DNA from: Toxotes chatareus
Taxonomy: Eukaryota > Chordata > Actinopteri > Toxotidae
Length of the DNA stretch: 64,000 nucleotides
Reading direction: 5' to 3'
Assembly: GCA_016801885.1 (NCBI GenBank)
Contig: JAFBJY010000150.1
Location: 62,001 to 126,000 of the forward strand
The translations under genes were made by a program, and so were the position numbers. Under the pieces are notes generated by a model, which saw only the letters and a program-made list of their open reading frames with translations, was not told the DNA's origin and ran no database searches. This document shows, in pieces, positions 10,520-20,934 of this stretch. Numbering within the stretch: the first letter of the stretch is position 1; each line of letters begins with the position of its first letter.

Positions 10520-11400
10520 GCTGATAATGAGACTAACAGCAACAATAATAAAACTAATGATAATAAGACAAATAATAACAACTAATGAGACTAATAATTG
10601 GAACAGTAGTTTGCCTGCAGCCACAGATGCAGACTCTGCAGCTCTGGAGGTGGAAGTAACTGCCGAGACGAGAAAGCACAACACCATGGGAGAGAGAAGA
10701 AGCCAAGTTAGTAACATACATTAATGGGATATGAATGTGTACAGATGGAGAGGGAGAGGAGGAGAGAGGAAATCAGTGCATCATGTGAAGTCTTCCAGCA
10801 GTGTAGACCTATAGCAGCATAACTAGTGGCTCATTCAGGAAAGCCTTACTCAGCTCTGACTATAAGGTTCATCAAAAGGGAAAGTTTTAAGCCTCCTCTT
10901 AAACATGGAGAGGGCGTCTGCCTCCAAGACCCAAACTAGTAGATGGTTCCACAGTAGAGGAGCCTGATATCTGAGGGCTCTGCCTCCCATTCTCTCTATT
11001 GGAGACTTTAGGAACCACAAGTAAACCTGCATTCTGGGAACACAATGTTCCAGGGTAGTAGGGGATGGCTACACTGCTGCTGTGACCCGGCTTGGTAACA
11101 CAGCCGGCCATTGCCAACTCTTAACATTCTCCTCTCCTTAGCTGTGTCTTCAGTAGCTAAACTTGTGTATCTATGCTGAAGATTAGAGAGAAAGCTCTGT
11201 TCTAAAATGTCTCTCTGTTTTCAGCTCTCAGGACTTTTGCAGCTTCTACCTCAGTCTCTACAGTTTGGAGTTTAGTCTCACTCCTGTGCTCTTGTTTGTA
11301 TTTGGGATATCAGCCTTATGTCACTGTTTACTGATCAATTACAGCCATATCAGAGCTATGTTATGTTACTGATAACTGTATTACACTTTTGTGTTTTACT
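10520..11400 (-). mobile_element. L2-type LINE 3' fragment (C terminus of RT ORF plus flank)
   Basis: The minus-strand frame at 10850-11032 (GGRALRYQAPLLWNHLLVW, then KRRLKTFPFDEPYS) is the C-terminal end of fish L2 ORF2; the same segment is present in the long L2 at about 57780-57980. The catalytic RT is absent. A related block lies inverted at 22140-22868, and the segment at 11150-11380 recurs at 44690-44935 (+). The fragment was evidently carried along by the local segmental duplications. Confidence 0.75.
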
Positions 11401-11569
11401 TTTCCAGGTCCTTCAACTTCACATTTTAATATGAGGACTTCAAAAATCACAATGTTCAATTCAAAGAACACTGAAATATCACATTCAGTGTGCAGCTCAC
11501 ACTGTTGGTGGTTGGTGTCTTCAGACTCCCTGAAAGCTGACATACAGTATTAGCTGAAGAAGGTAGTAT

Positions 11570-12630
11570 TTTTATTTTGGATGAAACACATCCAGGTGTA
11601 TCACTGTCCCTGACCTAAACAGTCGCAACCCTTTTGGAAAAGGATTCAAAGCACCCATAAAGCCATCAACTAAAGACTGTGCAAAGGATATTTTGGAAAA
11701 GAATGATTCACTTCTCCTTGGGCTCAAATTTAGAGGAAAAGACAACAGACTTGTACATGTGCATTCCACTTAGAAGAAGACGCCCATCTACGGTTTCATT
11801 GCTTGTGGCAGAAGTGTGATTGGCATCTATGAGGACCTCGTAGAAAAGCCAGGGGCCCCATGCTGTTACCTTCTTACCTACAAACTTAGTCAGGATCACC
11901 TAGAATTGTTCTTCTCTGCAATCAGAGCACGTGGAGGTTACAACAACAACCCCAATGTAAGGCAGTTTCGAGCAGCATACAAGCGCCTCCTTGTAAGGCA
12001 CCAGGTGAAAAAGGGCACAGGCAACTGTCTCCTTTGTGACAACACAACCATCCTCGACTCAGCACCTGCGACCATTAACATTTCATGCAGGGTGGATGTG
12101 GAGCCCATGGAAGTGCTTGTGCCCAAAGATGACACCCTCCCTGACCTTCCAGACATTGACAGTCTGTCAGAGTACAAGGAAGCAGCAATCTCTTACATCA
12201 CCGGTTTGTTGTGAAAAAGATGAAAGAGAGGATTACTTGCATGCCTTGCTCCCAAGCCCTGACCAGTGATGAGTTGGTGCATCGACCCCTGGCTTTGAAG
12301 GACAGAGGTGGCCCACTGAAACCATCAACAGGCATCACAACAATCTGTCAAGCCACAGAAAGATGTTTCCAGCATCTTTTAAAAGCCAACGCAGGAAAGC
12401 CTCCACAAGGAAGAGGAACAACAGCAGCGATTGTCACCCAGGTTCTTGCTGATTGTTCCGACAAGAATCTCTTCCACAGCTGCACAGCCACATGTTTGAC
12501 GTGTGTTGAAGCTAACCATGTCCATGTGCTGGTGAAGATGGCTTCTACATGGTTCTGCAAAATTTGCTTGAATCATATAGCAAGGCAAGAGACGGAGAAA
12601 ATAAAAGCTAGTCCGCAAAAAACTCACTAA
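11570..12630 (+). pseudogene. P-element/THAP9-type transposase C-terminal fragment
   Basis: The frame at 11816-12214 carries YLLTYKLSQDHLELFFSAIR followed by RGGYNNNPNVRQFRAAYK, the hallmark C-terminal region of P-element and THAP9 transposases. The frame at 12211-12630 continues it (KERITCMPCSQAL, LKDRGGPLKPS), offset near 12205 by a frameshift. Upstream, KFRGKDNRLVHVHS and GFIACGRSV are readable with a stop between them. The N-terminal THAP zinc finger and most of the catalytic core are missing. Upstream sequence is L2-derived, so the transposase is 5'-truncated. It is a dead fragment rather than a domesticated gene; terminal inverted repeats were not found. Confidence 0.85.
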
Positions 12631-12679
12631 ATTAATCCATTTTTATGGAGATTAAGAGGAAGAAAAAGATGGTTGGCCA

Positions 12680-12910
12680 TTTCTGTGTGTATGCGTGTGT
12701 TTATTTACATGGGGGTGTGTGTGTGCGTGCGTGCGTGCGTGTGTCTATATATATTGTATGTGTATATGTATGTGTGTGTATATATAAATGTATATATGTA
12801 TAATCATGTATATATTTGTAAATATGTATTTGCAAATATGCATTTACTTTGTACATATGTATATTATGTAATGTAAATATGTAAATAATGACAAATATTT
12901 TCATTTGTGT
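12680..12910. repeat. TG/TATG-rich low-complexity tract
   Basis: Runs of (TGCG)n, (TA)n and TATATGTA make both strands open by composition. The apparent ORFs (about 67 codons on each strand) are composition artefacts. Confidence 0.85.
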
Positions 12911-13013
12911 ACAGTATCTTGTTATACATGCATGTCAGAATGTGGCCAATTTGCATCGTTTTTGTAGTGGACAGACGTGCCCGAGTTGGACTGAAGAAAA
13001 CTGTGAGCCTAAC

Positions 13014-13398
13014 TGAGCCTGCATGAATGGGGCCAAAGTAACTTTCAATGTATGCATTCTAAGGAAAGACATGTGTTGTCTCAAATCAGTTGTAATGTTA
13101 GCTTTATCAACTGTTGAAAATTAACTTAGAGCCTGCATGAATGGGGCCTAAGCATTATCTGAAACAGAGCGTTTAGACATTGAGCTGACCTGAAACCACT
13201 TTTGATATCGCTGTTTAATGTCATACTTGACATGGGCCTGTCTGTGTCAGTATAAAATTTCTTTATCTCCTAGACTAGAGCCTGCATGAACGGGGCCTAA
13301 GAAGATATAGATCTGTTAAATAACTTGTCATGAGCTTGTCCGTGTCAGTATGGCAGAGATTTCTTTATCTCTTAGAGCCTGCATGAACGGGACCTAAG
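13014..13398. repeat. four spaced copies of a 20-bp motif
   Basis: The motif GAGCCTGCATGAATGGGGCC occurs at 13014, 13129, 13278 (GAACGGGGCC) and 13375 (GAACGGGACC), at intervals of 115, 149 and 97 bp. Sequence between the last copies is also related (TGTCNGTGTCAGTAT, ATTTCTTTATCTCNTAGA). It looks like a decayed tandem array or satellite fragment, directly downstream of the P-type transposase remnant. Confidence 0.8.
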
Positions 13399-13399
13399 A

Positions 13400-13569
13400 C
13401 GATATTGAGCTTTGAAATACTGTAACACGACTGAAATACATATGCAACCTCCCTGGTCAGTGTTTAGTGGATAGTTTCGGTAATTGTGCTAAAATTGAGC
13501 AAAGTTTTGCAGATTGTTATTAAAAATAACCTCATAAGAAAAAAATCAAATAATTGTTCAGCATTTTAT

Positions 13570-13601
<32 letters not shown>

Positions 13602-15270
13602 TATACATTTACATAGGTTTTATGTAAAAACATGTTACATCCATTGTTATTTGGATTATATTTTTAGATGTGCTATTTAAGAAAGTTTAGGTTTAATCAG
13701 ATTTATTTTGGATTTTGTTGTATATAAAATGTATTAACAGAAAATTTAATTTAAAATTATGAGAAGTTTATGGTGGAATTTTGTTTTCATTAAGGCTGAT
13801 CAAATTGTTATGGTGATCCTATGGGACAGTAGACATGATTTGGGATAAAGTAATGTGATGTGAGCTACTTCTTTGGCTTGTTTGTGTGCCTGTTTGCTTG
13901 TTTGTTCTTAAATGCACTTCAGGGATGCGATGTTCTTTGTGTTATGATGTTATCCCCTGTTAAATGTAATTTTTATATATTTTTTTTAATTTATCCTTTT
14001 GTCCCGTGCCTATACTCCTAAGTTACGTTTGTCTCGTGTTATATGTTCCCATTCCTGGTCTTTTATAAACTGGGTCAGACTAAATCAACCAAGAGTAAAG
14101 CACAGTACAAATGGCCATTGATCAGTTAACAAATGTAATGTAGTAATATTTTGGTGATGAAAGTTAATAATATGTTGTATATACTTATGTATTTATGACT
14201 ACTTTTTGACTGATTTTTCATACATCGTGGGGATATTACTCAGAAATTGTGTTTTTGGGGACTTTCTTAGAATTGGAGGTTTAGCATGCATCTTACCGTG
14301 TATCTATTAAAAAACCTTATTAAAATCAGTTAATCATGTTTAGAGATAGTCCTTTATACTGACACTTTCAACATCAACAAGTGTAGAAGACAAAAGGAGT
14401 GCAACTGTGAAAATAATTTATTTGAATATGGGCAAACATGACTATAATTTCAATTATAGTCAATTTTCAATTCAACAAACAAAACAAGCAGGTGTACAGT
14501 ATTTGTAATTCTAATAAGTAATAAACTTTTAAATTAAGGTAAAAACTAAAAACAGATGTGGCTTCAGAGCTGAGAGGTGTATGGCTCAGATGTTCATGCC
14601 CAACGTGGTGCCCAGAGAGCAGCAGAATCCATGAGGTGGTGAGGTGGACTGCAAAGGAAAGGGATGAGAAAGAGCAGAAGTGGAAACAGTGTTGTGGCTA
14701 CATATGTTGGTTTCTGTTAATTTTACATTACATTAGACATGACAGTCGGAGGGATATATTTAGGCCTAAAAATTTTTGTCATAAAGGCCACATTCAAATG
14801 CAGTGTAAGAAACTCACTGCCTTCGGAGGTGGTCTTTAAGACTACTGCCCAAAGTACTTAAAAGATTTTAACCCCTTAACACTCCGGCCTAATTTGCCCA
14901 AAACACCTGTCAAAAACATGCCCAAATTAAATTCAAAGCTGTTCTTGAGCCCTTAGAAGGACATTCAAAAGTTTGGTCTCTTTGTGAAGGTAACACTCTA
15001 AAGTTTTTTATTTCAGCAGTCTGATCTACTGTAGGTGTAACTGGTATCGAGTAAGAGAATATTAAACACAGAAAAAAAACACAGAAAAAAAATTTTTTTT
15101 TCCTTGCCTGGATTTTTTTTTTAAAATGCATCTTTCTAATAACCTGGGCTTGTAGGATAGGATTAGATGACAACATATTTCTGTAGACTGAAGTCCTACC
15201 CATTCCATGTTAAAATTTCATAGCAATTGTACAAAAAATTGACTGTTTTGCACAGGTTTTTCAGTGGGTA
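13400..15270. other. no gene seen
   Basis: AT-rich DNA with (TA)n(CA)n at 13567-13602 and an A/T-rich run at 15065-15125. Short ORFs at 14558-14839 and 14910-15203 show no family signal. Confidence 0.55.
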
Positions 15271-15273
15271 TGT

Positions 15274-15333
15274 CCAGGCGTTCTCAAGAGCTATCCAAAA
15301 TGGCCACTTTGGATAGCTCTTGGGCACGCCAGG
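15274..15333. repeat. near-perfect 26-bp foldback
   Basis: Arms 15274-15299 and 15308-15333 pair with about four mismatches around an 8-nt loop. The inner 15 bp (CAAGAGCTATCCAAA) are perfect. No target-site duplication or matching TIR is evident. It could be the centre of a foldback MITE or a transcribed hairpin. Confidence 0.7.
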
Positions 15334-15671
15334 TGCCAAGTGTATAACTCCTGAATGCTTCAACATACAGACATCAATGACGGCTCTAATGAAAGGTGAC
15401 ACTTAGAGGAATCATATTCCATATTGATTCCTCCAATATATTAATATTCATATTAATATTCATATTCATATTCACAATTAGTAGTACAAAAATCGTTATG
15501 GAAGAGAGAACACATTGAATGCTCATTATTCTATTGAAACTAAACCTGCATTATAAGAAATTAGTCAGAAAAAGTGCTATGGTCAGAAATCAACACCTTT
15601 ATGTGAATGAATCACATACTATTCACAACAAACTGTTTACATATTTACAATTTCACCTTCCTAAGTTTGGC

Positions 15672-15745
15672 CACCTGGTTAGCTCAATTGGTAGAACATG
15701 AGACTCAATATCTCAGGATCGTGGGTTTGAGCCCCACTCTGGACG
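15672..15745 (+). pseudogene. tRNA-Lys-like sequence, likely SINE head
   Basis: Box A (TTAGCTCAATTGGTAGA), the anticodon arm (ATGAGACTCAATATCTCAGG) and box B (GTGGGTTTGAGCCCCAC) align with tRNA-Lys. The anticodon loop has changed from CTCTTAA to CTCAATA, and the acceptor stem does not pair. It is therefore not a working tRNA. A GGTGG-rich body follows to about 15850, as in tRNA-derived SINEs. Confidence 0.75.
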
Positions 15746-15859
15746 GCACCACCTCCACCTCCCCAGGTGGTGAGCACACAGGTGGTGAGCCCACCGTAGA
15801 ATTTCGGTGTGGACTGGGCGGCCGCAACCTGGGCCTGGACCCATATAAGCGATGATGAT

Positions 15860-17235
15860 GACATCATCACGTTATTCTCAGCATGCCATGCAGTAAAGTA
15901 AGAGACTTGACTCATTTAATCAACGGATCTCAGTCTTCAGACAGTTGATTGGTCAAACTGTGTGCTCTTGATTGCTGGGAACAAAAACCCACAGCCACAT
16001 GGCCCTTTTGCTCTCTCCTGTTTCTAAGTGATGTGTCGGTCGCGACCGCAATGGCCATCTATGAAGTGAACGACGGGAGCCGCAGCCGCTTTGTTTTTGT
16101 TTTTTCGTTCACGTGATTGGTCAACTACGTGACGTGCGGCGTGTCCGCACTAAGCCGGGGGGGGTGTTACAGACACAGGAGAGAAAGAGAGAGAACAGCC
16201 CCTAAAGAGACAACACGCTGAGAAGGTGACAAAATGAGTGACCGCAGGAAAATTAATTAATTTTACACGTAATTTTACATTATTTTGTTAATAAATCAAT
16301 TTAAGCAACAAAAAACATCTGCGGAGAACCTGGGGAGCTGAAAGAACCGGCACTTTTTAGCGAGCCGAGCCATAAGAAAATCACTACTGTTTTTACGCAC
16401 GTACGCACGACTAGCTGACATCCAGTATATTTGTTTACGCACGGTCTTGTAGCCCCTCCTCCTTCCACAATCACAACATGTGACGCTTCCCCGCGACTGC
16501 AATTTCATTGGCTACACGGCCATTAGATCAGATTCAGCGTAAGATATGATAGGCGGAGAAGACAAGCGTCAGAGTGGGCGGTGCACTTTAACGTGTTAGA
16601 GTCGCTCATTGGCTATTTCTGGCTGTGGGGGGGCCATAGATCTTCCTGGATGGTCAAATGAGGTGTCAATCAAAAGCAGAGGGCAGGGACTACAAACCAA
16701 GCTCCATGGTATTAATTTTCAAAACAAAACAGAGGCGACAAAACGTAGAAACGAAGGAGCAATAGTGCACTGTAGTTTTCAGTCGGAAAAATTCGATTGC
16801 AACTTTTGATCATTTATGCACCTAAAGAAATGTTTTTGACCGCATTTTTCAACTCGACGTGATTCTTTAGACTTTTCCCGACAAAACAAGACCATTTTGT
16901 TTGTTGTTGCGCTGCGTGTTGAACCGCAGGGCGACTAGTAAAAAAAAAAAACAGTGAGCGACGACAGTTATTACTTTGTTGTTTTTTAGAAGATGGTTTA
17001 GTTCTACCTAAAGTCGTTGTTTTATCTTGTAAAGGTTTATATCGCTGTAAAGATAAGACTTTCAGCTTTCAAATGATACGCTGCATGCGCACCACCTTAA
17101 ATGCAGTAGTTATGTAGGTACAAAAAACACAGACATGTCCGAGAAATAGCATGATAGCCCATCGTCGGAGCGTATAAGTTAAAGGCAGACAATGTAATAA
17201 CTGCAGTGTAAATTAAAGTCAGAAACACTGCTTAC
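15860..17235. other. no gene seen; locally GC-richer, CCAAT-box-bearing stretch
   Basis: From 16030 to 16640 the sequence is richer in CpG, with ATTGG boxes near 16117, 16507 and 16609, an E-box CACGTG near 16110 and a G-run at 16156-16163. It resembles a promoter or the end of a DNA transposon (AAAGAACCGGC...GCGAGCCGAGCC), but no transcript or TIR pair could be assigned. Confidence 0.4.
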
Positions 17236-17237
17236 AT

Positions 17238-17511
17238 TTTCTGGCTGTGAGGGAGGCATCCACCGCTCTGTAGCCAGCAGGCACGTCAGGAGCCTGGGTG
17301 GAAGACCCAGAAGAGCTGGGAATGCCAGGGGCCTTGGCGGGATGGCCATCCACAATGGGAGCCTGGATGGGGTGTCCAGGCATGCCGGGGGCCTGGGTGT
17401 GCGTCTGCGAGAACGGGACCGTGCACGCTAAGTGGGGCTTCCACAGCGGTGGGCCTGGGTGGCCTGGTCCAGGTGGCCGGGAGGAACATGTCCCTTTCGG
17501 GAATCCATTTC
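17238..17511 (-). other. GC-rich exon-like island, Pro/Gly-rich frame
   Basis: On the minus strand an acceptor-like site (TTATTTATATTTAG) at about 17512 opens a GC-rich segment that ends in GTAAGC near 17237. One frame is open throughout, rich in Pro and Gly (RPPGPGHPGPP, TQAPGMPGHPIQAP, HPAKAPGIP), and ends in GYRAVDASLTARK. The plus strand is also open for 98 codons, so composition inflates both frames. I do not recognise a family. It sits just beyond the 3' end of the Tx1-type LINE and could be LINE-associated or an orphan exon. Confidence 0.35.
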
Positions 17512-17576
17512 TAAATATAAATAAAGACAAACATCTTGTAACCAGTGGTATACAAAGTATTGAAATAAGAAGTCCA

Positions 17577-17660
17577 GTCCTAAGGGTTGATTGAAAGCAA
17601 CTTGATTTCATTCAAGCTTCCAAATAAGAAGTCTAGTTGCCTTCAATCAACCCTTAGGAC
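17577..17660. repeat. hairpin with about 26-bp arms
   Basis: GTCCTAAGGGTTGATTGAA at 17577 is exactly inverted at 17642-17660. With mismatches the pairing extends to about 26 bp per arm around a loop of some 32 nt. A direct repeat AATAAGAAGTC also occurs just before the left arm and inside the loop. It lies between the LINE 3' end and the GC-rich island. Confidence 0.75.
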
Positions 17661-18850
17661 ACAATGACTTGGATGAATGAGAACCTACACAGATGTAAGT
17701 CTGCATGTTTCTTTGCCAATGGAGGTTTATACAGAGAGTTCCATGCTGGCCTGACATCTGGGATGGAGTTCAGATGAGTCTTCCAAGGAATGTGGATGCG
17801 CCCACTCAGTTTCTCTACTCTCAGTTCTACTCTCTATTTAGAGTCTTTACCATCAGTCTGTATAAAATCTTTCCTGAGGTGCTCAACAAGGAAACACCTG
17901 CAGGATTGATTGGCTCAAGTAACATACCTGATCAATTTCTAAATCTGGAAGCAGTCTGGTGTTAGGAAAAAAGCCTCATTAGGTAGTATTGTACCAACAG
18001 AAAAATCCTTTGTAAGAGTGAGTTCCTGTCCCGTCAGCTTCTCTCTCAGAGCCCAAGAAGCTTATTGATGACTCGCTCAGATTTCACCCCAAGGGATGCA
18101 GCCACACCAGCAGGCTTTTCCAACTGAGGTCCAGCCAGCTCCACTACCTCACCCAGAATGTACAGGTCTGCAGATTGGAAAAGCCTAGAAAAGTGTGTTC
18201 ACCCCATACTGGACAGTCCAAAAACAGTACTGCTTCTTGTAGGAGCCAGTGCAGAGAATTTCCTCGCTCCTGCCTCCTGTTCACCAAATTCCACACAGAA
18301 AAAACACTTTTATAAAATGCAGGTAGGGACGAGGTACACAACTTCTTAGAGTCCATGGACAAGTCCAATCCCATCCCACCCAACTGTCTCAGGATGCATT
18401 GGGACATAGCCCTCCACACCAGGTCTGCAGGTCCAGTGAGCAGCCTTTGTATAAAATGGAGCCTAAAAGCAGCATGATGTCATCAGCATATGCTGACAAT
18501 GACACAGGGATATCACAGCCAGGAAAATGAACACCAGATCATGTCTTAGTTTGTGAAGAAGAGGCTCTATGGCCAGACTGTACAACATCCCAGACAGAGG
18601 ATATCCCTGTCTGACCCCTCTCTGAACATCAAAAGGAGCACTAAGGCCCCATTCATTTTCACACTTGCAATGTCACCGTAAGGAACCTGGATCATGGCAA
18701 TAAAACCTGAACTCAACCCAAAAGCAGCTAAAGTTTGCCACATATACTGGTGTTCCCCGGTCAAAAGCTCTTTCCTGATCTATGGAGATCAGCCCAGTAT
18801 CTTCACCCAGTGAGCCAGAAACCTCAAAGACATCTCCAATTAGAGTGATG
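17640..18850 (-). pseudogene. Tx1-type LINE ORF2, reverse transcriptase and C terminus (broken)
   Basis: On the minus strand LINDNITLIGDVFEVSGSLG and GLISIDQERAFDR mark the RT fingers and motif A region. LSGMLYSLAIEPLLHKLR-like sequence follows, but the YADD-bearing part is scrambled. Farther on, RIHIPWKTHLNSIPDVRPAW and LYKPPLAKKHADLH mark the C terminus near 17.7 kb. Several stops and frameshifts occur, and DNA between the endonuclease and RT is missing. The assignment to Tx1/L1-like elements is by motif recall. The element is dead. Confidence 0.75.
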
Positions 18851-18853
18851 TTA

Positions 18854-19300
18854 TCATTTATCAGTCTGCCAGGTACACATTAAGTCTGTGTGTATGACAG
18901 AAGCCATCACCTCCCTCAGTCTGTCACACAGTTCATTCAGCACTAACACTCTGTCCACCCCATGGGTTGGTGCATAGATATTAACAAAAACTAAAGTCAC
19001 GTTTTCATACTGAGCTGTGATTTTCATTAAACAGCCTTCGATGATTTCCTCAGCTACACAAGAGGAAGGACTGAAACTTCTGGAGAAAACAATCCCCACC
19101 CCTCGCTACAGCTGCACTTATGGCTCAAATACGCCTGTCTGCCTCCAGTCAACTTCATTCTCCAGGTTACTGTGGGTTTCCTGGATCATCAGAACATCAA
19201 CTTTCTTTAGCTCCATCAGCTTAAAAAGAGCAGCTCTTTTAAGTCTATCTCTTGCCCCATTAAGATTAAGAGTGCCCACTGTGAAGTCACACATGGAGAG
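18854..19300 (-). pseudogene. Tx1-type LINE ORF2, apurinic endonuclease domain
   Basis: Minus-strand frames read TVGTLNLNGARDRLKRAALF, VDVLMIQETHSNLENEVDW, then GIVFSRSFSPSSCVAEE and LVFVNIYAPTHGVDRVL. These correspond to the first third of an APE-type endonuclease: the N-terminal LN.NG motif, the catalytic QE(T), and the IYAP strand. The catalytic GDFN and SDH motifs are missing because the element jumps to RT at about 18850. One stop interrupts the frame near 19110. Confidence 0.8.
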
Positions 19301-19454
19301 TGCAGAGCTAAAAGAAACTAAACAGAGAAGAAGAAACAGAGACAGGAACAGAGTGTGTTTAGATGCCAGCAGTGGTTACTTGAGTCTTGGCTTTCAGTAT
19401 CATTTTTTTAAGTAGAGAAATTTCCTGATCTGTCAGTATCTCTTTTTAAAATTT

Positions 19455-19798
19455 TTAATTTAATTTTAATGACTTTATTGATCCCTCCTGGGGAAATGAC
19501 TCTATGTATTTTACCCACACCAAGTGAACGAAACACACACAAGCGTGCACATGCACTAGAGACGCTGGGGCAGGGGGCTGCCTAGTGAGGTGCCCGGGAA
19601 GCTGGTGTGGATCAGTGCCTTGCTCAGTGACACGCTCAGTGACACCACAGCCATTTTCGCAGAGGCAGGGGAGACACGTCTCCTTCACCACCACCGTATC
19701 CATTTTTTGCGCTTGATCGAGGGCTCGAACCCACAACCCTCTGATCATAGGCCAAAGTCCAAAGCTGCACTCTTAATGTTCTGCACCACGGCTGCCCC
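19455..19798 (-). mobile_element. tRNA-derived SINE
   Basis: On the minus strand the head begins GGGGCAGCCGTGGTGCAG at 19798 with box-A- and box-B-like motifs (GTGGGTTCGAGCCCTCG at about 19721). It continues through a body containing AGCAAGGCACTGATCC and ends in ATCAATAAAGTCATTAAA at about 19467, a tail typical of fish SINEs. A second head of the same family lies at 20021-20096. It sits between ORF1 and ORF2 of the LINE, beside the tRNA-Gln gene. Confidence 0.75.
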
Positions 19799-19803
19799 AA
19801 AAA
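19799..19803 (-). terminator. pol III T5 terminator of tRNA-Gln
   Basis: Five A residues on the plus strand (T5 on the minus strand) lie 14 bases beyond the tRNA 3' end, at the right distance for RNA polymerase III termination. Confidence 0.75.
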
Positions 19804-19817
19804 TACAAAGAGCAACC

Positions 19818-19889
19818 AGGTTCCACCGAGATTTGAACTCAGATCGCTAGATTCAGAGTCCAGAGTGCTAACCATTACACCATGGAACC
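19818..19889 (-). tRNA. tRNA-Gln-CTG: tRNA-Gln (CTG), nearly canonical
   Basis: The 72-nt minus-strand sequence runs from GGTTCCATGGTGTAATGG to GGTGGAACCT. The acceptor stem pairs fully. The anticodon loop CTCTGAA gives CTG. Box A and box B (AGTTCAAATCT) are intact. It differs from the usual vertebrate sequence at two stem positions that become G-T wobbles (CTGGA/TCTAG in the anticodon stem; CTGAG/CTCGG in the T stem). A T5 pol III terminator follows at 19799-19803. It could be functional, although its place among SINEs and LINE debris allows a pseudogene. Confidence 0.9.
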
Positions 19890-20020
19890 ATTACAGCTGT
19901 CCATGAGATTTCTGGGCTGAAGCTGGGAGAGTTCAGTCAGTCAGTTCATGAACTGATGAGACAACTTACAGAGTGAATAGAGTGGCAGAGTGAACACCAA
20001 AGTGCTTTAACATTTTTTTT

Positions 20021-20096
20021 CGCCCACGACCCTCGACCCTCCAATCTCAGGCCGGTCCAAAGCCGCACTCTTAATGTGCTCCGCCACAGTTGCCCC
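20021..20096 (-). mobile_element. second tRNA-derived SINE head
   Basis: On the minus strand GGGGCAACTGTGGCGGAGCA and TTAAGAGTGCGGCTTTGGAC match the head at 19712-19798. Box B has decayed, and a poly-T run at 20013-20020 takes the place of a SINE body. It is a truncated copy. Confidence 0.7.
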
Positions 20097-20119
20097 ACCT
20101 AAATGTCCAGATTTTTTTG

Positions 20120-20930
20120 TCAAGGGCCTCGCTGACTCAGTAAAAGGTTCAGATCTGGGAAATGATCTTCCACCTTCACACACCTGCCGCCTTTAGTTCC
20201 CTGCAGGAATTTTCTGATGTCAGCAGGAGGATACAGACTCTGCTGATCCTCCTGTGTCAGTGTGACAGTGCCATTCCACTCCATAGAATATTTTACAGTT
20301 TTTAAAAATTTCAAGAACTTTTCATCAGACATATGCTCCTCATCAGTTTGCTCCTCACACAATGACAAGTTATCACATAACATATCACTCCTCTGACTGT
20401 CACTGTCAAACATTTCATGTTAGCTGACATTGCAAACACCATGTAGTTAAAACCATCCACCTTAAAAGTCAGGAAGAGATTCAGATCCCCAGGGTTATCG
20501 TTCAGGATCATGAACACCTGCCTGCGATGACACACAACATGCTTTAACAGTGGAGACTTACAGCCCAAACTAACCATTTTAATCTGGGAAACAAGCTGAC
20601 CAAGACGTGATCATTCTTTGGACAGTGTCTCGTCTTCAATGAATGGGGGGATGTTGGAAATAATAATCTTTTTGGCTGGATTAAGGAGGCACAAGAGTAA
20701 ATGTGTCCTGGATAACTATTCCAGTTTCAACCAACTCACTAACTTTGGCAATGCTGTCCAACCCCAAATAACAACTGCACCATTCCTGCTGGAGGCAGAC
20801 TTCACGCTGCCGTACCCCATCACCTCACCAACCGCCAGACTCGCGTCCTCCACCGTGCACGAGTTTGATTGCATGCTGGCGTGTTAACTTCTCAAACTCA
20901 GCGCCCATCTCCACAGCTGGCATCCTGCCC
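20120..20930 (-). pseudogene. Tx1-type LINE ORF1 remnant
   Basis: Minus-strand frames include MGAEFEKLTRQHAIKLVHGG, VETGIVIQDTFTLV, MVSLGCKSPLLKHVVCHRRQ and FLTFKVDGFNYMVFAM, then IRKFLQGTKGGRCVKVEDHF near the 3' end. These match the usual ORF1 layout of Tx1-like LINEs as I recall it. The CCHC region is decayed and stops separate the pieces. The plus-strand ORF at 20618-20887 is its antisense shadow. Confidence 0.7.
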
Positions 20931-20934
20931 AGCC

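Noticed and set aside
12673..12904. Overlapping ORFs on both strands
   Set aside because: They arise from TATG/TG low-complexity DNA.
15672..15745. Functional tRNA
   Set aside because: Acceptor stem does not pair and the anticodon loop is altered from tRNA-Lys; better read as a SINE head.
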